A stretch of DNA of 64,000 nucleotides from NCBI RefSeq assembly GCF_016919005.1, contig NZ_JAFFQE010000004.1, forward strand, positions 248,001 through 312,000. The letters are read 5' to 3'. Numbering within the stretch: position 1 is the stretch's first letter; every line of letters starts with the position of its first letter. The position numbers and the translations under genes are program-made. Below the pieces are notes generated by a model that saw only the letters and a list, made by a program, of their open reading frames with translations, was not told the DNA's origin and ran no database searches. Below are positions 23,934 through 32,603 of the stretch, one piece after another. This stretch comes from Desulfopila inferna. Lineage in GTDB: Bacteria; Desulfobacterota; Desulfobulbia; Desulfobulbales; Desulfocapsaceae.

Positions 23934-25494
23934 TGTATAGGTTCTCCTCGTTTTCATGGTTGGCAACGCCGGTAGCGGGCAACCTGATATAAAAAGCGCT
24001 TCCCTGCATCGGCTCCCTCGTCTCGGGATGCTCCACCGGACTTTTGACGCTGATGGTGCCGCCGTGTTCCTGAATAATACCGTAGGACACCGACAGCCCG
24101 AGTCCTGTCCCCTTGCCGACATCCTTGGTGGTAAAGAATGGATCAAAGATTTTGTTTTTAATGGCATCCGGGATACCGGATCCACTATCCATTACCGTGA
24201 TCACCACTTCCTCCTTGGATGCGGAAGTAATGATGATAATTTTCCCCCCTTCAACCATGGCATATTGGGCGTTGTTGAAGAGATTTATAAAGACCTGGTG
24301 CAGCTTTTCGGAATCACCAAAGACCATCGGTAGATTCTGGTCAAATTTTCTAAGTACCGTGACCCCATGGATGTTCAAAGTATGCTCGGTGACTGCCAGT
24401 ACTTCCTGGATGATGAGATTAATATCCAGGGAGGTCTTGAAACTTTCCGCCTGGCGGGAGAATTTAAGAAGATCAGCAACAATTCTCCGGCAAGCCCTGG
24501 TTTGACGTTCAACAACCTTGAGGTTGCTGTAATCCTCTGAGTTTTCATCAAAATCATCCATCAAAAGCTGGGTATAGCCGAGGATGATGCCCAATGGCGT
24601 ATTGATCTCATGGGCAACGCCTGCCGCCATTTGTCCGACCGACGCCATTTTCTCGTGATTGATGAGCTGCTCGGTGATGGTTTTCAGGCGGGTCATATCC
24701 TTGCCTATGCCTTCGCAACCGATCATTTGGCCCTTCTCGTTATAAATGGCGTTTGCTGTGAGTAGAATGTGACGTGTGGGACCATCTTTTCCTTTACATT
24801 CCATTTCCAGATCGCTGACAAAGCCATTGTGGTGCAATTCGTCTAAATATTTCAGTAAGTCACTGTCATGGCAGAATAGATCATAAAAATTGACTTTCGT
24901 TGTTCCTGGATCTAAACCAAGCAGATTTCTGCCGCTGGTATTGATGCTGGTGATGTCGCCGTCATTGTCGCAGAAATATATGATATCTTTTGAGTTCTCG
25001 AAGAAGTTGCGGAATTTCTTTTCCGACTCGGAGAGATTTTTGGTTCGTTTTTCCACCATCTCTTCCAGGTGAGTATTGAGCATCTGCAGCTGCTCCGCAC
25101 TGTTGGAAAGTCTGGTGTTAGCCTCTGAGAGTTTTTCCGCTTCCGATCTGATGGCTTTATATGCTTGTAGTCCCTTGTGATAATATATAGTTACCGCAGC
25201 CGCCGATATCATAAGCATGGTATTGATTCCTCCGGAAAAAGGAGAAAGAAGATGCCAGATATCATTACGATTTCCAAAGATCAGTAAAATTTTGATAATA
25301 TGGCCTACACCTCGAGACAGAGAAAAGGCCGCCATGGCAATACAGAAATAGAAAAGAAAGCCCCATATGAAGTTGTTTGGCTGCAATCTGATCAGCGACC
25401 AGGAATAGCGTAAAGCCAGAAAGGAGAGCGCAATTGCCGTTGCCGAACCCAGGAAGTCAATAATGACTGCAGGGAAAAGAGGAAGAGTGCTCAT
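23908..25494 (-). CDS. Membrane-bound PAS sensor histidine kinase
   Basis: This 528-residue protein has three or four N-terminal membrane helices (residues 10-115), a short coiled coil, a PAS domain (about 150-260), HisKA ([20 protein letters not shown]) and a complete HATPase_c domain ([14 protein letters not shown] box; [42 protein letters not shown]). It senses through the membrane region or PAS and passes phosphate to the CheY-like protein encoded immediately downstream. It is overlapped by 4 bp with the small membrane protein gene upstream, which implies a three-gene sensory operon. The N-terminal helices resemble those of the upstream membrane protein in being linked to redox or respiration sensing only by context. 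Confidence 0.93.
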   Translation of the reverse strand: MSTLPLFPAVIIDFLGSATAIALSFLALRYSWSLIRLQPNNFIWGFLFYFCIAMAAFSLSRGVGHIIKILLIFGNRNDIWHLLSPFSGGINTMLMISAAAVTIYYHKGLQAYKAIRSEAEKLSEANTRLSNSAEQLQMLNTHLEEMVEKRTKNLSESEKKFRNFFENSKDIIYFCDNDGDITSINTSGRNLLGLDPGTTKVNFYDLFCHDSDLLKYLDELHHNGFVSDLEMECKGKDGPTRHILLTANAIYNEKGQMIGCEGIGKDMTRLKTITEQLINHEKMASVGQMAAGVAHEINTPLGIILGYTQLLMDDFDENSEDYSNLKVVERQTRACRRIVADLLKFSRQAESFKTSLDINLIIQEVLAVTEHTLNIHGVTVLRKFDQNLPMVFGDSEKLHQVFINLFNNAQYAMVEGGKIIIITSASKEEVVITVMDSGSGIPDAIKNKIFDPFFTTKDVGKGTGLGLSVSYGIIQEHGGTISVKSPVEHPETREPMQGSAFYIRLPATGVANHENEENLYNGGNTGIR

Positions 25495-25958
25495 CTTTTC
25501 TCCTCACGAAGGGCGTCATGATAAAATGTTCTGAGACTTATAACCAATGCCCATAATGCGGGAACGAAGAGGAGGTGGTCCATTTTTGTTAAAAAATAGA
25601 TAACCTTCACGGGGGTTATTGGTCCGGCAATTTGTTCATTCAACGTACCGGTTTGCTGAAAATCAGCTGAAGATAAAGATTCAAAAGCTTCATGTCCAAG
25701 AAAAGCGACGATATTCCAGCAGGCAAAAACAAGGCAGAATGTCTGCAGAAATTTCCAGCCCCTGCTTGACAATGCCGTGGTGCGCCTCGTGTGCCAATAG
25801 AGATAGAGAAGTGCGACCATGAAAAGAAGGTGGGCCATCTGATGGACATAATTACCTTCGGGTGCACCATGAGACTGCAATGCCCAGGCGTTGTCCGGAC
25901 CGCTGATAACCATGAGCAGAAAAAATGTGCTGATATGTATAATTTGAATTTTTCTCAT
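25491..25958 (-). CDS. Histidine-containing membrane protein, partner of the sensor kinase
   Basis: This 155-residue protein is of unknown family. An N-terminal signal-like segment ends near AWALQSHGAPEG, followed by three or four helices. Histidines sit at helix edges: HGAPEGNYVHQMAHLLFM, LGHEAFES and KMDHLLFVPALWALV. Paired His in helices could bind haem or metal, so a redox-sensing role is possible but unproven. It shares 4 bp with the histidine kinase gene and is the first gene of that operon. Two long palindromes lie upstream at 26121 and 26315. Confidence 0.65.
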   Translation of the reverse strand: MRKIQIIHISTFFLLMVISGPDNAWALQSHGAPEGNYVHQMAHLLFMVALLYLYWHTRRTTALSSRGWKFLQTFCLVFACWNIVAFLGHEAFESLSSADFQQTGTLNEQIAGPITPVKVIYFLTKMDHLLFVPALWALVISLRTFYHDALREEKR

Positions 25959-26120
25959 AAAGTCCTCATTTGTTGATGGATATAGCAGTAACCGTGCCTG
26001 CTCTTCCTGTCTCCGGACAGGAAATAATATAATTTCTATATTTTCAGGATATTGTCTCTAGAGGTATCCGAGGTTGGGGTAATTTTTCCATGGCAACGGA
26101 TCAGCTTTTGAGATACTGGG

Positions 26121-26136
26121 GCAACGTAAAAGTTGC
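26121..26136. promoter_or_regulatory. Palindrome GCAAC-N6-GTTGC, site A1
   Basis: A perfect 5+5 inverted repeat with 6-bp spacer, centred at 26128.5. It is the same motif as sites at 26315, 35520 and 35716. Its spacing and symmetry suit a dimeric Crp/Fnr-type regulator, but the regulator is not identified. Confidence 0.45.
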
Positions 26137-26314
26137 ACTCCGTTTACGGAATACTAAATCTGGGAAAATATAATTCTAAGACAAACAGCCTGCTCAAGGC
26201 TATAAGGGAATATTTAATCCTGAAAATCAAGGTGCAGCATTTATGTATCGATAGGCGAAAGCTACTGATAATAAAGGATGACGAATAGGTAATGAACATT
26301 TAAGATGCGGTTTA

Positions 26315-26334
26315 ATGCAACATAAAGGTTGCAT
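26315..26334. promoter_or_regulatory. Palindrome ATGCAAC-N6-GTTGCAT, site A2
   Basis: A perfect 7+7 inverted repeat with 6-bp spacer, centred at 26324.5 and exactly 196 bp from site A1. It lies 357 bp upstream of the membrane protein start at 25958. It is the strongest copy of the motif in the window. Confidence 0.5.
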
Positions 26335-26440
26335 GCGTGGGTGTCTCAGATGCTTCAACTTCACCTTCTGACAAAAAAGCAGGCTTTTCATTGATTCTCA
26401 TCTAGCATCTCTGCAACTTCAATTCTTCCAGGAAATCATA

Positions 26441-27163
26441 TCAATTCCAGATCAATAGTTTGAGACCGACAAGGGCGAGAAAAATTCCAATGAATATTCG
26501 AAAAAACCTCTGCGGCATTCTGTCCAGAAAACTTTTGGCAAGATATGCACCGCCAAATGAAATCGGAATACTCAGAAAAAGGGCTGTCGTTAAGTCTTCC
26601 TGCAGCCGCGTACCTCCTGAAATATATAGAGTGACACGAGTAAGATCAATAAACATGGCAATTAGGCCGGAAGTGAAAATATACACCTCCTTGTCGAGGT
26701 TGAAAGCGGTAAGGAAGGCGCCCCGAACGGCACCACCAACCCCGAAAAAACCAGCGAAGAGACCGGAGAGCAGGCCTCCGCTAACAGCAGTAATGCTGGT
26801 CTTAGGTAAGGACCACCGATGATTGACCAGGAGAAAACCAACGTAGAGAATCAGAAAAAACCCCAAAATGCGCTGCAGCGGAATGATCTCTGTCTGCAGG
26901 GAGAGTGAGGCGCCGAGAAAACTGGCCGCTATACCGGGCAGGCCGAAGGCAATGATCAGCTTCCAGTCAAACCCCCGTCTGAAGAGAAGCATCTTCCAGA
27001 TATCACCGCAGAGGTGTATAATGCCCACAAAAAGCAGAGCGACAGGGGGTGGCACCAACAACACCATGAGCGGAATCATGACCGTAGATGTCCCGAATCC
27101 CGTCGCTGTCCCGATAATGGAGGCTGCCAGAGTCAGCAGGCAAAGAAGAAGAATTTGAGTCAT
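26441..27163 (-). CDS. TauE/SafE (TSUP) family membrane transporter
   Basis: This 240-residue TSUP protein has eight predicted helices and no extra domains, the usual compact form. It has the paired loops GTATGFGTSTVMIPLMVLLVP near the N terminus and SGLFAGFFGVGGAVRGAFLTAF at about residue 135. It probably exports or imports sulfite, thiosulfate or another small anion across the inner membrane; specificity cannot be read. It is distinct from the larger TSUP protein at 19330. A GGAG site precedes the start. It seems to be monocistronic; a 10-bp inverted repeat lies 84 bp upstream. Confidence 0.9.
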   Translation of the reverse strand: MTQILLLCLLTLAASIIGTATGFGTSTVMIPLMVLLVPPPVALLFVGIIHLCGDIWKMLLFRRGFDWKLIIAFGLPGIAASFLGASLSLQTEIIPLQRILGFFLILYVGFLLVNHRWSLPKTSITAVSGGLLSGLFAGFFGVGGAVRGAFLTAFNLDKEVYIFTSGLIAMFIDLTRVTLYISGGTRLQEDLTTALFLSIPISFGGAYLAKSFLDRMPQRFFRIFIGIFLALVGLKLLIWN

Positions 27164-27246
27164 TTCTTTTTCGCTCCAACCCGAGTTTCGGCTGCTCCCG
27201 TATCCCGTACCGGCATCTTTTCGGCTGTCGCGCTGTGGGTGGCGGG

Positions 27247-27284
27247 ATGGTGCCGCAGAGGGAATAATTGGAAAGCGGCACCAT
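27247..27284. promoter_or_regulatory. 10-bp inverted repeat ATGGTGCCGC-N18-GCGGCACCAT
   Basis: The perfect arms at 27247-27256 and 27275-27284 lie between the TSUP gene start (27163) and the end of sodC (27399). There is no T-run on the minus strand, so it looks less like a terminator for sodC than an operator or an RNA structure in the TSUP leader. Confidence 0.35.
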
Positions 27285-27398
27285 CAACGAACACATTAAC
27301 CATGCACATGTGCAGAAGAATTTTTCCGGAGGACAGTGGTTAACTCACCGGATGGGGTTGATTTCATGACCCATTGGAGATGATGAAAAGCAGGTCTT

Positions 27399-27968
27399 TT
27401 ACTCTTTTTCAGTGTTGGCGATGCCGATAACTCCGCAACTGAGACGACCTCCCGCATCTCCTGTCGGCTGCGAAGAGAGATCGTCTTTCTTTTCATGGAC
27501 TATGACCGCGTGCCCAAGAATATTGTGATCCCCTTGGAAAGAGATAATGTCATCTACACGACTATATGAGGCAGTGCCATCGGCACCCACTGTAACATTC
27601 CCTAAATCGCCGGCATGTCTTGGGCTGTCCTCGGGGCCTGCATGTGGGCTGCCTGCGGGATTGAAATGCCCTCCGGCAGAAGTTCCGTCGGCAGCGGTGC
27701 AGTCACCATACTCATGAATATGAAAGCCATGCATTCCTTCGCGGAGTCCGGAGAGATCTGCCTCTATACGAATTCCCTCTTCTACTTTGGTGAATGTCAC
27801 TGTTCCCGATGAAGTATTGCCTTCGGTTGGATGCAGAACCGCTACCGTTTTTTTGAAAGAAGCCTTGACGCTCTTTGTTGTTTCGTTCTGATCCTGCTGG
27901 GCTAAGCCGGGAACAGGTATCACTGTACAAAGAATAAATGTGAAAAAGAATGCTTGTATTCGATTCAT
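27399..27968 (-). CDS. sodC: Periplasmic Cu/Zn superoxide dismutase
   Basis: This 189-residue enzyme removes superoxide in the periplasm. A signal peptide covers about residues 1-24 (IQAFFFTFILCTVIPVPGLAQ). HGFHIHEYGDC gives the copper His pair and the first disulfide Cys, GGHFNPAGSPHAG and GDLGNVTVGADG the zinc loop, HAVIVHEKKDDL the last copper His and the electrostatic loop, and GGRLSCGVI the second Cys. The ATG at 27968 has an AGGAGG site; the open frame extends upstream without signal character. Together with cytochrome bd and the ferritin-like protein it indicates exposure to oxygen. Confidence 0.96.
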   Translation of the reverse strand: MNRIQAFFFTFILCTVIPVPGLAQQDQNETTKSVKASFKKTVAVLHPTEGNTSSGTVTFTKVEEGIRIEADLSGLREGMHGFHIHEYGDCTAADGTSAGGHFNPAGSPHAGPEDSPRHAGDLGNVTVGADGTASYSRVDDIISFQGDHNILGHAVIVHEKKDDLSSQPTGDAGGRLSCGVIGIANTEKE

Positions 27969-28077
27969 GTTTTTCCTCCTGTCGTGGTTGTAATATCTGA
28001 TAATCTTATAAGAGGTAGAGCAAATATCAGACCGGAACGTATTTAAATCAAAAGAAACAAGAGGCAATCACTCAGAG

Positions 28078-28611
28078 CTAATTTCCAAGTTCAAAATGAA
28101 TATAATTAAATGCGTCTTTAAACAAGAGAGTGGAACTGTCCTGGGAGGCAGACAGCCCATAGTTGACCTCGCGTATCTCATATTTTTGGTGCAGATGGCA
28201 AATGGTGAAGGTTATAAAGCCGTTACCATAATTAGAAAAATCAACCTGATAAACAAGCGATAAAGTCTGCCGATGTTTTTGCCAATATTGCAGATTGCCA
28301 CCCCCTACCTGAAGGCCGAAAATCTCCGCTTCTTTGGTGTTGATGCTCGTTCTGTTTATTTGACCAAAGCTTCCGGTAAAAGCACTAAGCAATAGCGCTA
28401 CCCCCTCAAGGTCGTGTTGACGCTGTTCAGGGGAATATTCAGGTGGATAGTGGAAAAGCTCAGCAGCAGAGGTATAATTTTCCTGCGATATAAAGAGAAA
28501 AAATTCCGAAATCAGGCCGTTAATTTCACCGTTTTCAATTATTTCTCCCTGCAGATTCTGAGTAAAACCCATCAGAACAAGAGAGAGTATTATTGCGATC
28601 TTTTTTCTCAT
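28078..28611 (-). CDS. Secreted protein of unknown function
   Basis: This 177-residue protein has a signal peptide (MRKKIAIILSLVLMGFTQNLQG) and a mixed alpha/beta body with no Cys. ISEFFLFISQENYTSAAELFHYP and later SLVYQVDFSNYGNGFITFTICHLHQKYEIREVNYGL suggest the NTF2-like/DUF3887-type fold, a helix-rich start then a curved sheet, but this is a pattern impression only. The ATG at 28611 was preferred over an upstream frame start at 28650 because the signal peptide begins there. It stands 109 bp upstream of sodC on the same strand, so may be transcribed with it. Confidence 0.6.
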   Translation of the reverse strand: MRKKIAIILSLVLMGFTQNLQGEIIENGEINGLISEFFLFISQENYTSAAELFHYPPEYSPEQRQHDLEGVALLLSAFTGSFGQINRTSINTKEAEIFGLQVGGGNLQYWQKHRQTLSLVYQVDFSNYGNGFITFTICHLHQKYEIREVNYGLSASQDSSTLLFKDAFNYIHFELGN

Positions 28612-28678
28612 TGTGCCGTAGGACCGGTAATATAACAGGTGAGGGTGCAAAAGGAGCCGGCAGCTCTCTTTTATATTA

Positions 28679-28706
28679 CGCCGGAATCTGCCAACAGATT
28701 CCGGCG
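28679..28706. terminator. Perfect 12-bp hairpin CGCCGGAATCTG
   Basis: Arms at 28679-28690 and 28695-28706 pair over 12 bp with loop CCAA. It lies downstream of the DUF2267 gene (minus strand) and upstream of the secreted protein gene. The minus-strand downstream flank is A/T-rich (TAATATAAAAGAG) without a clear T-run. It is most simply a terminator or processing hairpin of the DUF2267 transcript. Confidence 0.55.
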
Positions 28707-28894
28707 TCCTGCGATATGAGACAAATCCTGCTTGTCAGGACAGGACGTGTGAGGCTATGGATATGTTTAGAAGAGAACAGCAATCGGGCAAGTCTTTTTC
28801 GTTTGCTACCGGCATCTTTGATCTGAACGGAACGCAGGGTGCAGAAAGAATGCAAAAGCTGAAGAGCAATAGTTCAACTGTTCTCTCCGTGATG

Positions 28895-29332
28895 TCACAC
28901 CTTATGTGGCCATAATTCCTGTAGTTTTACGGGAGTTATTTCTTTAATCTTTTTAACTTCTCCCTCGGAAAGGTGGTGGTACAGCAGTTTGAACACCGCA
29001 CGAGCGGCGGTTTCCTGTTCCACTGCCAGCGGTGCATTGTAGAGTTCGGAGATATGTTCGTAGAATTCTTCTTTTTTGCGAATCTTCAGCGGCTTGTCTG
29101 CAATCTTCCAGCCTTCGTAATATACCCCGCGGATTAATGTGGGCAATTGAGCTCCAAGATGCACTGCCTCGGCAGGCGGCAGACGGTCCCGCAGAGCCTG
29201 CAGTGTGGTGCGCAGCACATGGTACGCCTGATCAGGATCACTCAGATTAAGTTCATACATTATGTCCTTTACCCAGATATGGGCGGATTGAACCATTTTA
29301 TCCAGAACCGGGCTTGCTTTCAATTCCGTCAT
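28895..29332 (-). CDS. DUF2267 family protein
   Basis: This 145-residue soluble helical protein belongs to DUF2267: the blocks AHIWVKDIMYELNLSDPDQAYHVLRTTLQALRDRLPP, EAVHLGAQLPTLIRGVYYEGW and AVFKLLYHHLSEGEVKKIKEITPVKLQELWP follow the family. Its biochemical role is unknown; family members are often found near stress genes. The ATG at 29332 has an AGGAGG site; the longer frame start at 29365 is not supported. No operon partner is obvious. Confidence 0.85.
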   Translation of the reverse strand: MTELKASPVLDKMVQSAHIWVKDIMYELNLSDPDQAYHVLRTTLQALRDRLPPAEAVHLGAQLPTLIRGVYYEGWKIADKPLKIRKKEEFYEHISELYNAPLAVEQETAARAVFKLLYHHLSEGEVKKIKEITPVKLQELWPHKV

Positions 29333-29491
29333 GGTGCTCCTCCTTTTACTGTCGGTTAGGTCCATAGCCCCGTCAGCGGCACGGGGCTAAAACCTCAACG
29401 TACATAAAAGGAGCAATTATTATACCAGAAGCATGGGGGGCAGCAAAAATAGGACAGCGATCACTGGTGCTCCCCGGAGCCATTTTCGCTT

Positions 29492-29956
29492 TCAGTCGCC
29501 CATTTCAGCCATGAAGTCATCCAACATGCCTTCGATTGCCAGTTTGTGGCGGGCTTCCTCCTGACAAAGCATTTTGAAGAGCTTTTTCTCGTGGTCGTTT
29601 TCAGCTCCCTTGAGAAATTGGTTATACATGGCCAGCGCCTGTTCCTCACGCTTGGAGGCAAGCATCAAAATTTCCCTGTAGGTCATGCCTGCTTTATATT
29701 CGATTTTCTCCACATAATTGCTGCGCTTGATATCTATAATCCATTTCCATTTGTAATTGTCGAGCTCTCCTGTTGTCTTGCCAGATTTGAGCTGCTTCAG
29801 GAGTTCTTCGTGTTTTTCTTCTTCCCGACAAAACTCCAAAAACATTTCTTTATTATTCAATGATTCCTGTTCACTTATCCGGCGGTAGAAGTCGGCCGCT
29901 TCTCTTTCTTTCTCTATGGCGAAGTCAATGGCTTCATCGAGATTCCTGAATTGCAT
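29492..29956 (-). CDS. Ferritin-like (rubrerythrin-family) diiron protein
   Basis: This 154-residue four-helix protein has the diiron ligand pattern: EREAADFYRRI on helix 1, CREEEKHEELL on helix 2, REEQALAMYNQF on helix 3 and CQEEARHKLAIE on helix 4 (E, ExxH, E, ExxH). There is no rubredoxin domain, so it is a stand-alone erythrin/DUF2202-like protein. It may reduce peroxide or store iron in the cytoplasm. It is a separate cistron between DUF2267 and the molybdopterin operon. Confidence 0.85.
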   Translation of the reverse strand: MQFRNLDEAIDFAIEKEREAADFYRRISEQESLNNKEMFLEFCREEEKHEELLKQLKSGKTTGELDNYKWKWIIDIKRSNYVEKIEYKAGMTYREILMLASKREEQALAMYNQFLKGAENDHEKKLFKMLCQEEARHKLAIEGMLDDFMAEMGD

Positions 29957-30107
29957 GGCTGCCCTGTTGCTTGAGTATTATGAAAAAGGGTCCTGTCCTG
30001 AATGGCACTGGTCCTTTGACTAGTCGGAGCCTCATAACTTCCCTTGCCGTTTTCTCTCATGACAAGAAAGCGTAGAGATTCCCAAAATGATCATTTCCTG
30101 ACAGACG

Positions 30108-30317
30108 CTAAATAGAACGAAGGCAGTCTTGGGGAAGTCTGTGCGTCCCATGTCCGTCAAGGCTGACTTCGATCATTGCATCCGGATCATTAATGACGGT
30201 ATCTGGATCTGTTACTATCCCATGACAGCCGATATATGTCTCCATGTACGGTTGCCAGTTTTCATCTGCGCTGCTGCGATATACCTCGACATGCTGACCA
30301 CGTCTGAATTGTGTCAT
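30108..30317 (-). CDS. 69-residue protein at the end of the molybdopterin operon
   Basis: This small acidic/basic mixed protein (MTQFRRGQHVEVYRSSADENW...) is predicted to be mostly beta strands (CHGIVTDPDTVINDPDAMIEVSLDG), possibly an SH3-like barrel as in KOW-like or nitrile-hydratase-like modules, without recognised motif. A GGGAGAG site precedes the ATG at 30317, 18 bp after the flavoprotein gene's stop, which supports real expression. It has no signal or helix. Role unknown. Confidence 0.6.
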   Translation of the reverse strand: MTQFRRGQHVEVYRSSADENWQPYMETYIGCHGIVTDPDTVINDPDAMIEVSLDGHGTHRLPQDCLRSI

Positions 30318-30335
30318 GGTTGCTCTCCCTTGTTT

Positions 30336-32498
30336 TTAGCGCAATGCGATATTGTCAGCCTTGGAATGGGCTGCTTCGCTGCGTGCACAATCGTTGCACA
30401 GAGCACCGGTAACCTGATTCACCTGAGCAATGGATTTTGTTTTTTCTTTTACAAAATCAAGATATCGCGCAGGTCCCAGAACGGTGCCGCAGCCGCTGCA
30501 CGATACCAACGGCTGACGATTGAGAATGGTGCCGCATAGCGACAGGATTCGTTCATTCCCCCGGTCCTCGATGCGGATTGCGTCATTCGGACAGTTGGCG
30601 GCGCATGCTCCGCAAAGAATGCAGCGTTCTTCGGTAATGCGGAAATCACTTGGTCCGGGATTGTCGAAGTCGAAATAGCCAAACTGCAGGGCATCGATTC
30701 CCATCTGGTCCCTGCAGGTGCGCACACATTTTCCGCAGCGCAGGCAGATGTCGCAGCGCAGGCAGCGACGTGCTTCCTCACGGGCCGCATTCTCTGAATA
30801 GCCGAGCTCCACCTGCTGAAAGGTGATGCGTCTTCGTTCCATATTGAGCAAGGGCATTTCCGGGCGGCGCAGGGTCATCCGTGAGGTTGCCGGGACCTCA
30901 AGCCATTTCGTGCGGGCGCGGCGTTTGGGAACGGGCAGCAGAGTGGGTTGCGGAATGCCCTCGAAATACCGGTTGATGGCCTCGGCGGCTCGTTTTCCGC
31001 CACCGATGGCCTCGACAACAGTAGCCGGTCCGGTGACGGCGTCGCCGGCTGCGAAAACTCCCGCTATGCCGGTCCCCATGGTTACCATTTCGGCCATAAT
31101 GGTATTGCGGCGAGACCACTGCAGTTCATCTATTGATTGCAGGCACTCCCTCTCTATCTGCTGGCCAATGGCGGCGATGACCGCATCGGTCTGGATGAGG
31201 AAATCACTGCCCTCCACCGGTACGGGTGAGAGGCGGTCGCTCCCCTCGCGTTTTTCCATTCTTGCACGCAGGCATTTAATGGCGGTAACCTTGCCGTCTT
31301 CTCCCAGAATCTCAATGGGTATTGTCAAGAATGAGAGATGAACGCCTTCCTCCTCTGCCTGCTCTACTTCTTCCTCGTCGGCGGGCATTTCATGGCGCGT
31401 CCGCCGATAGGCGAGGGTGACATTTTCTGCTCCCAGCCGGATAGCCGTACGTGCAGCGTCTATGGCTACATTCCCTCCGCCGACGATAATGACGTTTCGT
31501 CCCACAGGTTGCCTGTCTCCAAGAGCGACCCTGCGCAGGAAATCGATGGAGCTGTGTACACCATTATATTCCTTTTCTCCGGTAATATTCAACTGATAGC
31601 TGCCATGTGCACCTATGGCAAACAGGAAGGCATCGAAACCTTCCTTCTTCAGTGACTCCATATCAATATCGGTGCCGAAACGGGTGTTGAAACAAAATTC
31701 GATTCCCAGCTGCTGCAGCATCGCAACTTCAAGATCGATAACCTCGCGCGGCAGGCGGTAGCGGGGAATGCCAACCATGGTCATGCCTCCTGCCATGGGA
31801 AGCGATTCGATTATTCGGACGCCATGGCCCTTGAGTGCCAGATAATAGGCGGCGGTCAGGCCGGCTGGACCTGCCCCTACGATCGCCACCTTGTGCTTTG
31901 TATCGGGCGCCTTTTTCGGATTATGATACCGTCTGTCCGAAAGTGCCTTTTCTGCGGAAAAGGCCTTGAGAAACTTGATGGATACAGGACTGTCGATCCG
32001 TCCACGAACGCACATCAGTTCACAGGGACGGGTACAGACCAGCCCGCATACCCATGGAAAAGGGTTGTCCCGGCGGATGAGTTCGATAGCCTCCATGTCA
32101 CGACCCATGGCAATCAGGTTGACGTACGAGGGGATGTCGATTCCGGCCGGGCATGTCATCTGGCAGGGGGCCGGCACCAGTTTCAGACAGTCGCCGGTGG
32201 CGCAGTTATGGGTGTCTATGTGGCTGATGAACGTTTCCCGGGAGTTTTCCAGGGTTGCATGCAGCAGGGTTCCAAGCCGGGCAATATCGGAGTCTTGACT
32301 GAACTCGAGGAGTTCTCCCACCAGGGAATCCACGGTGGCCAGATGATCCGCACTTGCCCGTCCTGAGGCAATGTCTCTTAACAACAACTGGATGTCTTCT
32401 GTAAGGCGCCGGCCGCGGGGAGTTGTGAGTCCGTTTCCCGCCAGCGCCTGTTCGACTGCTTGAAGACTCGCAGTAACAGGGCATGTTGGTTGCTTCAT
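30336..32498 (-). CDS. GltD-like FAD/NAD(P) oxidoreductase with ferredoxin domains
   Basis: This 720-residue soluble flavoprotein has a roughly 100-residue N-terminal helical extension (with CATGDC), then the glutamate synthase beta-chain-type Fe-S domain (CQMTCPAGIDIPSYVNL; CGLVCTRPCELMC), an FAD site (VAIVGAGPAGLTAAYYLA), an NAD(P) site (NVIIVGGGNVAIDAARTAIRLG) and the closing ATGD-like GVFAAGDAVTGPATVVEAIGGG. The C terminus has a two-cluster ferredoxin (CLRCGKCVRTC; CILCGACAANCPNDA) and a last CxxC...CxxC pair (SCSGCGTVL, CNDCAR). It would pass electrons between NAD(P)H and the ferredoxin and molybdopterin subunits encoded upstream. No GltB partner is present, so it is not glutamate synthase. 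Confidence 0.9.
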   Translation of the reverse strand: MKQPTCPVTASLQAVEQALAGNGLTTPRGRRLTEDIQLLLRDIASGRASADHLATVDSLVGELLEFSQDSDIARLGTLLHATLENSRETFISHIDTHNCATGDCLKLVPAPCQMTCPAGIDIPSYVNLIAMGRDMEAIELIRRDNPFPWVCGLVCTRPCELMCVRGRIDSPVSIKFLKAFSAEKALSDRRYHNPKKAPDTKHKVAIVGAGPAGLTAAYYLALKGHGVRIIESLPMAGGMTMVGIPRYRLPREVIDLEVAMLQQLGIEFCFNTRFGTDIDMESLKKEGFDAFLFAIGAHGSYQLNITGEKEYNGVHSSIDFLRRVALGDRQPVGRNVIIVGGGNVAIDAARTAIRLGAENVTLAYRRTRHEMPADEEEVEQAEEEGVHLSFLTIPIEILGEDGKVTAIKCLRARMEKREGSDRLSPVPVEGSDFLIQTDAVIAAIGQQIERECLQSIDELQWSRRNTIMAEMVTMGTGIAGVFAAGDAVTGPATVVEAIGGGKRAAEAINRYFEGIPQPTLLPVPKRRARTKWLEVPATSRMTLRRPEMPLLNMERRRITFQQVELGYSENAAREEARRCLRCDICLRCGKCVRTCRDQMGIDALQFGYFDFDNPGPSDFRITEERCILCGACAANCPNDAIRIEDRGNERILSLCGTILNRQPLVSCSGCGTVLGPARYLDFVKEKTKSIAQVNQVTGALCNDCARSEAAHSKADNIALR

Positions 32499-32603
32499 TG
32501 TCTATCCAATATATCTGAATGCACTCCTGCCGTGCAGCAGGAGGCTGTTTTTAAATATCAAGCTGTCCGGTCAGTGCCTGTTCAGCAGTGTTCATCGACT
32601 CCA

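Larger units (their letters stand above)
25959..26440. other. 482-bp intergenic region with two palindromes
   Basis: No gene is supported here. It is the upstream region of the membrane protein/kinase/regulator operon and the downstream region of the TSUP gene at 26441. Its recognisable content is the pair of palindromes at 26121 and 26315, described separately. A string of A/T-rich sequence lies between them. Confidence 0.5.

Noticed and set aside
25959-26440. Sigma-54 promoter reading of the GCAAC/GTTGC motifs
   Set aside because: The invariant GG and GC at 10-bp spacing are not present; the signal is a symmetric palindrome instead.
30385-30400. TGCACAATCGTTGCA-like inverted repeat within the GltD-like gene
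   Set aside because: Spacing differs from the TGCAAC-N6-GTTGCA sites and it lies in coding sequence, so it is probably chance.
31824-32366. Plus-strand frame opposite the GltD-like gene
   Set aside because: The minus-strand flavoprotein has all cofactor motifs; this is a shadow frame.
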